From a virus: DNA of 24,930 nucleotides. This document shows, piece after piece, positions 1 to 7,400 of the stretch. Positions within the stretch are counted from its first letter, which is position 1. Every line of letters starts with the position of its first letter. A program made the position numbers and the translations under genes. Location of the stretch: positions 1 through 24,930 of IMG/VR virus record IMGVR_UViG_3300047998_000039; one strand, written 5' to 3'. A model generated the notes under the pieces. It saw only the letters and a program-made list of their open reading frames with translations, searched no databases and was not told the origin of the DNA.

Positions 1-1
1 G

Positions 2-328
2 TATGAGAAGCATGAATTCGGATATACAATTCCAGCAACTAATCATACTTACAAACCAGACTTTAGATTACCTAATGGTATATTCATAGAGTCAAAGGGG
101 TGGTTCTTGCCCGATGATAGGAAGAAACATCTTTTAATCAAAGAGCAGAATCCTGACGTAGATTTACGGTTTGTTTTACAATCTCCCAATGGTAAAATTT
201 ACAAAGGTTCTAAGACCACTTACGCACAATGGTGTGAGAAGAATGGGTTCAAGTGGGCTAAGAAGGAAATACCTCAAGACTGGATTGACGAAAAACCTTC
301 CGTTGATTTCTTTGATTATTCAAAATAA
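2..328 (+). CDS. T7-type endonuclease I (Holliday junction resolvase), 5' truncated
   Basis: The gene enters from the left edge, so its start is not visible; 108 residues and the stop remain, against 149 in T7 gp3. The visible part follows T7 endonuclease I almost block for block: the IPA.NHTY.PDF segment, the NGIFIE.KG segment, DDRKKHLLI.EQ, YKGS.T.Y..WCEK and the final IP.DWI. The catalytic Asp of PDF, the Glu of FIES and the Lys of SKG, equivalent to T7 D55, E65 and K67, are all present; the N-terminal catalytic Glu (T7 E20) would lie outside the window. The enzyme resolves branched DNA and Holliday junctions during phage recombination and before packaging. It lies 18 bases before the primase gene, in a replication and recombination cluster. 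T4 itself uses an unrelated resolvase (gp49), so this is a replacement or addition. Family assignment is firm; whether the missing N-terminus is intact is unknown. Confidence 0.93.
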   Translation, partial: YEKHEFGYTIPATNHTYKPDFRLPNGIFIESKGWFLPDDRKKHLLIKEQNPDVDLRFVLQSPNGKIYKGSKTTYAQWCEKNGFKWAKKEIPQDWIDEKPSVDFFDYSK

Positions 329-346
329 TTTCGTATATTAGTAGTT

Positions 347-1282
347 ATGGAAGAAAGACTACTTGAATTATTAGAGTCCGTACTTGGGTCATCCAAGAAA
401 ACGAGTGGGGATAACTATGCATTCTATTCACCATTTGTTGACCATTACAAACCAAAGTTAGAGATTAATATACGAATTAATTCTAAAGGAAACAACCCGT
501 GGCATTGTTGGATTTCTGATGAGAAGGGTAGAAGTATAAAAACACTCTTCAAGAAACTTCGTGTATCAAAACATACTTGGGATGAATATAACTCAATCTT
601 CAGCAAGGTTAATCGGTATCGTAGTGAGTACGATACTACTGATGTAATAGAGCAGGTTCAACTTCCAAAAGAATTCCAACCACTTTATAAACCAACATCA
701 TCCTACAAACGGAAACACGCACTAAACTATTTGTTAGGTCGTGGTATTAGACCTGAGGATATTGTAAAGTATAACATTGGGTTTTGTGATGAGGGTGAGT
801 ATAGAGATAAAATCATTATACCATCATATGATGAACGTGGTAAGTTAAACTTCTTTGTGGGTAGGTCATTCTATCAGACTCAGTACAAGCATAAGAATCC
901 GAAGGTGTCCAAAGACATTGTGGGATTTGAGTTGCTTATTAATTGGGACACTCCATTAGTGTTATGTGAGGGTGCATTTGACGCATTAGCTATTCGTAGA
1001 AATACAATACCACTCTTTGGAAAATCCATCCAATCTGAATTAGAGAAGAAAATAATTGGAAATTCCGTAAAAAAGTTGTATATTGTATTAGATTCGGATG
1101 CTATAAAGAATGCAATCCGTTTAGCAAAGAAGTTTATGTCGTATGGAATTCAGACTCATTTAGTAGATTTGGGTGATGAAGACCCATCCGATATGGGCTA
1201 CGATAAAATTAACGAATTAATTTATAATACTCCACCAATGGACCTTAGAAAGTTGGTTGAGTATGAACTATATAGAGTATGA
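347..1282 (+). CDS. DNA primase (DnaG/T4 gp61-like, Toprim domain)
   Basis: This 311-residue protein has the length of T4 gp61 (342) and would make RNA primers at the phage fork. A Toprim core is visible: VLCEGAFDALA with the motif Glu at residue 208, then VLDSDA with Asp 249 and Asp 251, then DPSDMG. The N-terminal 70 residues align by spacing with the CHC2 zinc ribbon of DnaG-type primases (residues 27-69, ending in a GRSIKTLFKKL helix), but three of the four expected metal ligands are gone: Ser 28 and Val 31 replace the first pair, and Cys 54 is followed by Ser 57. No helicase domain is fused. The ATG has no clear Shine-Dalgarno sequence. The end overlaps the next start by four bases (ATGA), which suggests translational coupling with the recombination gene. 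Function as primase is likely from the family; activity without the zinc site is not shown by sequence. Confidence 0.85.
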   Translation: MEERLLELLESVLGSSKKTSGDNYAFYSPFVDHYKPKLEINIRINSKGNNPWHCWISDEKGRSIKTLFKKLRVSKHTWDEYNSIFSKVNRYRSEYDTTDVIEQVQLPKEFQPLYKPTSSYKRKHALNYLLGRGIRPEDIVKYNIGFCDEGEYRDKIIIPSYDERGKLNFFVGRSFYQTQYKHKNPKVSKDIVGFELLINWDTPLVLCEGAFDALAIRRNTIPLFGKSIQSELEKKIIGNSVKKLYIVLDSDAIKNAIRLAKKFMSYGIQTHLVDLGDEDPSDMGYDKINELIYNTPPMDLRKLVEYELYRV

Positions 1283-4200
1283 AACGACTCAAAAAAATTA
1301 AAGTCGGTATAGAAAAGGTAAACAAAGTTTATCATATCGCAGATGTACATATAAGAAACCTCAAACGACACAAAGAGTATCGTGATGTCTTTTCCCAACT
1401 TTATGGGTATATTCTATCCACAATGGAGGAAAATGACATCATATACATTGCTGGTGATATTGTTCATGCCAAGACTGATATGTCACCTGAAGTGGTAGAT
1501 TTGACTCAAGAGTTCTTTACTCGATTATCAGACTTACTACCAACAATTGTAATTCCTGGTAACCATGATGCTAATCTAAACAATACGTCAAGGTTAGATG
1601 CACTTTCTCCGATTGTAAAGGCATTGGGGCATCCAAATCTATTTTATCTAAAGGATACTGGTGCATGGTCTCTTGGTAACATGACGATAGTACATCAATC
1701 AGTTTGGGACAAATCACCAGGATTCCCACCAGCAGTTGATTATAAAGGTGATGTAAAGGTTGGTGTATTCCACGGACCAGTTGACAAGATTGAGACTGAA
1801 CATGGATTTGCAATAGAAAATAAAAACATTAACGTTGGTAACTTTAAAGGTTACGATATGGTAATGTTAGGTGATATCCATAAACCAAATAATGCAGTTC
1901 AAGGTGTTGATACAATAAAGTACGCAGGTTCACTTATAGTTCAGAATCATGGTGAGGCAAAATATCCAGACCATGGTATTTTAGTTTGGGATGTTGAAAC
2001 TCGTACAAGTGAGTTTGTAAGAATTCCAAATGACTATGGTTATGTAACTGTTGACATTGAAGAAGGTAAGATTGTTTCTAACACACCCATACCTCAAAAA
2101 CCACGAATGAGAGTTCGTGTAAAGGACACTAAGGCATCTGAACTAAATAAGATTATAGCAGAGCTAAAGAAGGGTAGACAGGTACAAGAGTTAACTATTC
2201 AGAAAGTTATCACTCGTAAAGGTAGTGGTGATAGTGAAAAGATTATTCTTCAGAATGTACGTGATACCGCTTTCCAAAATAAACTGATTGAAGATTTCTT
2301 AAATGAAAACGAACACCTTACCGAAGAACAACTTGAAGTTGTTAAAGGTATTAACAACGACATCAACTCAAAGTTGGGAAGTCAACGAACCATTACGAAC
2401 TCCACTTGGATACCAAAGAAGTTTGAATTCTCGAATATGTTCTCTTATGGTACTAACAATGTTGTAGACTTTAGTCAGATGAAGGGGGCGTATGGTATCT
2501 TTGCTCCAAACGCAAGTGGTAAGTCAACCCTATGGGATGCTCTTTCATTTTGTATATTCGATAAATGTTCAAGAACTTCTAAGGCAGAAGACGTTATGAA
2601 CTATTCTAAGATGTCATTCAATTGTTCATTTACATTTGAGTTAAATGGAGTGGATTATATCATCGAACGTACTGCAAAGAAATCACCAAAACGAGGTACT
2701 GTAAAAGTTGATACTGAATTTTATAGAATCATTGATGGTCAGAAGGAATCCTTAAATGGTGAACAACGTAGAGAGACTAATGCAAATATAAGAGAATATG
2801 TTGGAACATACGACGATTTCATCCTTACGGCGATGTCAACGCAATCAAACAATAGTGGGTTCATCGAGAAGTCACAAAAGGAAAGAAAAGAACTTCTTGC
2901 TCAGTTCTTGGACATGGACATCTTCGAAGGATTATACCAAATCGCAAGTGAGGAGATTAAGGAATTATCAGCCCTTTTAAAGGACTATAAAAACCAAGAC
3001 CTACCAACACAACTCGCAGAGGCAGAAGATACCTTAACGTCCATCACTGGGTCTTTAACTGACTTACAAGATAGAAAGGTGGAGTTAGATACCAAACGTG
3101 ATAATGTTAACACCAAGATTGAATTTGAGATGGGTAATCTTAAATCGGTAGAAGACTTGGGTGATGTTTCCGATTTAGAAGATAAACTCATACAACAACA
3201 AGAGTATATCAAAAAGCAACAAGTGTCGTGTGATTCGGTTATCGACTTAATTAAAAACACAAAACTTGACATAACTAATATCAATAAGAAGTTATCTAAG
3301 TTTAACGAAGTTGAACTACTTGAGTCAGACAAACAATATACCCTACTTGATACCAAATTTAATCAAATGGGTATTACAATGGATAAGTTAGAATCAGAAA
3401 TGGTTCACGCAAAAAAACACTTAGATGGTATTGGGTCATTAACCTTTGACGAAAATTGTGACCATTGTGTAAAAAACAAAAACACCCCATTCGCTAAACA
3501 AGCACAAACACTTGAGGTAGAATTAGAACGTTTGGGGAAAGAGTACTCGGAGTTGGTTTCAAGTAGGTTAGATGTGATGTCCGAACGAGACACCCATGAT
3601 GTATCAGCTAAACTAAAAGTATACAATGAGTTGGTATCAGACTCTAAGGAATTGTATAGTGATTTAAGTAATTATGAATCCGACCACAAAGGATGTTTAC
3701 TTCGTGTTGAGAATATGACCTTGGAGATGGAGTCCTTAAAAGAAAAGTTCGACCGAGCTAAGAACCAACAAGAATCCGTAAGCCATAATGCAAATATCCA
3801 AGAAAAGATAAAATCTTTTAAAGTCACACGAGACAAACTCAAGGAAGAGATTCGTGATATCACTGGTGAGATTATGGATGTGAACTCCGATATCAAATTA
3901 GCTGAGAAAACAATCGAGATGGTAAATGAGTCAATCGATAAACTTAGTGATATGGAAATTCGATTTGATGGTTACGAGTATTACTTAAAGTGTGTTAAAC
4001 GTGATGGTATCCCATACAATTTAATATCAGAAGTATTACCAAAGTTAGAGATAGAGATTAATAACATCTTATCACCAATCGTAGATTTCCAAATTATGTT
4101 GAATACGGATGGTAAGAATATAAACTCATACATTGCATACGGAACTGACGAGTACTGGCCATTAGAACTTACAAGTGGTATGGAAAAGTTCATATCTTCT

Positions 4201-4446
4201 ATTGCAATTAGAACCGCATTAATTAATGTATCAAATCTACCAAGACCTAACTTTATCGCTATTGATGAAGGATTTGGTTCATTAGACACGGATAACTTTA
4301 ATTCTTTATATTTATTATTTGACTACCTAAAGACACAATTTGACTTTATCATAACAATATCACATATTGATAAGACGCGTGATATGGTAGACCAGATAAT
4401 TGATATAAACAAAGTTAGGGGATTCTCTAAGGTATCATATTTATAA
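1279..4446 (+). CDS. Single-chain Mre11-Rad50 (gp47-gp46/SbcD-SbcC fusion) recombination nuclease-ATPase
   Basis: A 1055-residue protein joins two subunits that are separate in T4 (gp47, 339; gp46, 560). Residues 15-260 are a calcineurin-like nuclease: D22-x-H24, GD60, GNH (N95, H96), then FHGP and LGDIHKP. From about 385 comes a Rad50/SbcC ATPase half: Walker A region at 409-417 (APNASGKST, with Ala instead of the usual first Gly), a long coiled coil interrupted by a zinc-hook CxxC at C727 and C730, a second coiled coil, the ABC signature TSGMEK at 965-970, and Walker B FIAIDE with D996 and E997. The complex resects double-strand ends for recombination-dependent replication. There is no stop or frameshift between halves, so the fusion is read directly. 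The start is coupled to the primase stop. Function is secure at family level. Confidence 0.95.
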   Translation: MKRLKKIKVGIEKVNKVYHIADVHIRNLKRHKEYRDVFSQLYGYILSTMEENDIIYIAGDIVHAKTDMSPEVVDLTQEFFTRLSDLLPTIVIPGNHDANLNNTSRLDALSPIVKALGHPNLFYLKDTGAWSLGNMTIVHQSVWDKSPGFPPAVDYKGDVKVGVFHGPVDKIETEHGFAIENKNINVGNFKGYDMVMLGDIHKPNNAVQGVDTIKYAGSLIVQNHGEAKYPDHGILVWDVETRTSEFVRIPNDYGYVTVDIEEGKIVSNTPIPQKPRMRVRVKDTKASELNKIIAELKKGRQVQELTIQKVITRKGSGDSEKIILQNVRDTAFQNKLIEDFLNENEHLTEEQLEVVKGINNDINSKLGSQRTITNSTWIPKKFEFSNMFSYGTNNVVDFSQMKGAYGIFAPNASGKSTLWDALSFCIFDKCSRTSKAEDVMNYSKMSFNCSFTFELNGVDYIIERTAKKSPKRGTVKVDTEFYRIIDGQKESLNGEQRRETNANIREYVGTYDDFILTAMSTQSNNSGFIEKSQKERKELLAQFLDMDIFEGLYQIASEEIKELSALLKDYKNQDLPTQLAEAEDTLTSITGSLTDLQDRKVELDTKRDNVNTKIEFEMGNLKSVEDLGDVSDLEDKLIQQQEYIKKQQVSCDSVIDLIKNTKLDITNINKKLSKFNEVELLESDKQYTLLDTKFNQMGITMDKLESEMVHAKKHLDGIGSLTFDENCDHCVKNKNTPFAKQAQTLEVELERLGKEYSELVSSRLDVMSERDTHDVSAKLKVYNELVSDSKELYSDLSNYESDHKGCLLRVENMTLEMESLKEKFDRAKNQQESVSHNANIQEKIKSFKVTRDKLKEEIRDITGEIMDVNSDIKLAEKTIEMVNESIDKLSDMEIRFDGYEYYLKCVKRDGIPYNLISEVLPKLEIEINNILSPIVDFQIMLNTDGKNINSYIAYGTDEYWPLELTSGMEKFISSIAIRTALINVSNLPRPNFIAIDEGFGSLDTDNFNSLYLLFDYLKTQFDFIITISHIDKTRDMVDQIIDINKVRGFSKVSYL
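4436..4445 (+). promoter_or_regulatory. AT-rich promoter-like element (CATATTTATA) before the fibre gene
   Basis: CATATTTATA lies at the end of the recombination gene, 21 bases before the fibre start. Very similar elements precede five other starts in this window. It is read as a candidate late promoter core by repetition and position only; no transcript data are available. Confidence 0.45.
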
Positions 4447-4466
4447 GAAAGTAATGGAGTCCGTTA

Positions 4467-7400
4467 ATGGGATTGGAATTAAAACGTAGGTCTAAACAAT
4501 TTTTAAAAAAGATACCAAATGCACGTGACATTGACGAGCAGGAGGCATTTGAGGTATTCGGTCTTCGAGAACTTCCATCATTTCTTGGGGAAGGTAAGAA
4601 CTCATTCAGAATCAGACCACAACTATCACGAGATATTATACCAAATACTAAGATTGAAATCGAAGTACTTGATTCTAACGGAAATCCTGTATATTGGGAA
4701 GTTCCTTCTTACAAGGATGATGATAAATCGCAAGTAATATCAATATGGGTATACAACGATAATAACGATAAGTATAATACGCCAGATGGTGTTTGTGAAA
4801 TAATACTCGTAGCATCTACGACTCGTGGTCCAATCCGTGGTACGTTAAAAGTAAATGTAGTAAAAAATAAACAATCTGCTTCTGATATAATTTTTGTAGA
4901 CTCACCACGTGGTAATGTATCCGCATCAGTCGAATCGTTTAACGAACTACCACAGGGTAATGGTGAGTTAACACGAACAACACAATCAGGTCAGTTCACT
5001 TATAAGAAATCTATATATGGTGATGATGTTTCGTTTGAAACATCGACTGCTATTATAAATGGTGAAATGATAAGTGGTAGTTTAGAATTAGACCTATCAT
5101 CAACTACATTATTTCCACGATTGGGTGGCAGTCAATCACAACCAACGAGTGTAACCGCAAGTATTACTGAGATTGTATCCAACAAAATATTTAGAGTATT
5201 ATTACCTATAACTGCGAGTGATAATAGAAGTGATGGTTCAATTCACACGTATGAGTATTCTAATGATACCATAACTGGTAATATAAAATATCTATCTACT
5301 GGGTCATTAAATACTACTCAAAATCAATCTGCAATTGCAAACGTTACATTAACCAATGTAAACCCAACGTTAGGTAGAGTTCATTCAGTATCCACGTTAA
5401 TAAAATCTCAAGGACTTCCTAATTCTGATTTTGAATTAATCGCAAATACAAGTGTGCCAAATGAAACTGACATTTCATACAAAATATCTATACCAACCGA
5501 ACAATTAAATGACCCCAAAACAATAAAGATTCAATTCTTAAATATTAATGGTGATGTATCATCTACTGAGGTTATTATAGAAGATGTTATATTCGAGGGT
5601 GGTAACGTATACATTGGTGGTAGTCAGTCATTAGTAACAGGCTCTATGTTTATATCCAATGCAATTGGTAGTGGTTTAGAGATAGGTGGGCATTCGAGTG
5701 GTTTTATGAAATCGGTTGGATATGAAGGACAAATATCAGCATCAGAAGGTAAGGGGCCCGGTGGGTTTATCATATACAGTGGTAGTAATGCATTACAAAT
5801 GGGCGCTGATGTCCTACAAGGTGTTGGTATGCAATTCGTTGGTGATAACGATGATAGACACCTTATATTTACAACGGCCAATGGTGGTATATTAGACGTT
5901 AAAACTGATAAGTTTTTTATTGGTACAACCAACACTCAATTTATAAGTGGGTCTGATTCTAATATAGAAATCAGTTCTTCACTATTTCACTTAGACCCCA
6001 AGAATGACCGATTGGTAATTGGTGCTGATGCTATTATAGAAGCAGACTTATCAGCAAACAATATTCGTACTCCTGCGACAATTGGTGGAGTACAATCTAC
6101 TGATTTAAATGCAAGTTCTTCTATAACTCAAGATGGATTCGCACGATTTGTATCTGCAAGTATTGCTGGATTTACTGTAAATACTGAAGAGATTAAATCA
6201 TCCGATGATTCACTTAGACTAAAGTCCAATGGTCAAATGACTGGTTCGGCAATTTTACTTGGAGATAAAGTTGGTGGTAACTTCGTACAATTCGCAGACT
6301 CCACACTAACAGTCCGAGGTGATTTAGCAGTTGACCAAATTACTACACCATCAACAATTGGCGGGTCACCCTCAAACCTAACCAATGCAAGTGCATCTAT
6401 TACGGCAGATGGATTTGCTAAGTTTGTATCTGCGTCTATTGGTGGGTGGGATATTACAACTGGTTCAATTGAAGGTAGTAACCTTATAATGAAACCAGCC
6501 GGTATATTACAAACACGAGACTTTGCAAGTGGTGTTAAGGGTTGGAAGATATCAAGTGAATTAAATGGGTATGCTGAATTTGAGAACGTAAAGATTAGAG
6601 GTACACTCGCAACTACCACATTCGAAAAAGAATCGGTAAATGCAGTTGGTGGTCAATTATACGTTGCAAACTCGACAACATTAAGTGGGTCGTTTAGCTC
6701 AAGTATAGACTCAGTGTCGTCCGCTGGTGTTACATCATCAACAACACTACCTACTCAGTTTGGTGACAATAGTACGGATAAGATTGAATTTCCGCTTAGT
6801 ACTCCATATCAATTAGTATCTGTTCAAGATTCCACAAAGTTTACTATTGATACACCAATCTTCGCAAATGGTGGTACTGCATATTTGTATTATAGTTCAA
6901 GTAACACATTTGGTTCACAAATATCAGCAAGTGAAGAAGTTACAGTAAGTACAACAACACCATATTCAGCATCGTTCCTAAATCGGAATCCTGTTAATAA
7001 TGGTGAGGGTAACTTTGAATACACTAACTTTGTTGTAAATACTCCTGGAAGTGGTCAGGAATCAGATTTTCTAAATATAATATGTACCATTACGGAAGTA
7101 AATGGGGCAAGTGTATTTAGTAATAGTAGTGATACAGCCACCGCAACGCTGACCTCTGTAGGCCCTCCAACTGAGATGACACTTTTAAGTGGGGTTACAT
7201 TTAATGGAACTTATGGTGGTCAAACTTTAGAATTCGCATTATCATTTACAGACTCTACGAGTGTAACTGAAGCCCAAGCAACTAATATTGTTCATAAGAA
7301 AGTTGGAACTTGGCCAACTTCAATTGTAGATGATGGGGAGATTACATTTGACGATGGTGGTGGTAGTCATACATTCGATATCCTCGAGCGTGTTAGTAAT

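Noticed and set aside
2985-4289. Several minus-strand frames of 70-125 codons opposite the recombination gene
   Set aside because: They lie opposite a strongly supported gene, are rich in Ser and Leu as expected of antisense readings, and show no motif.
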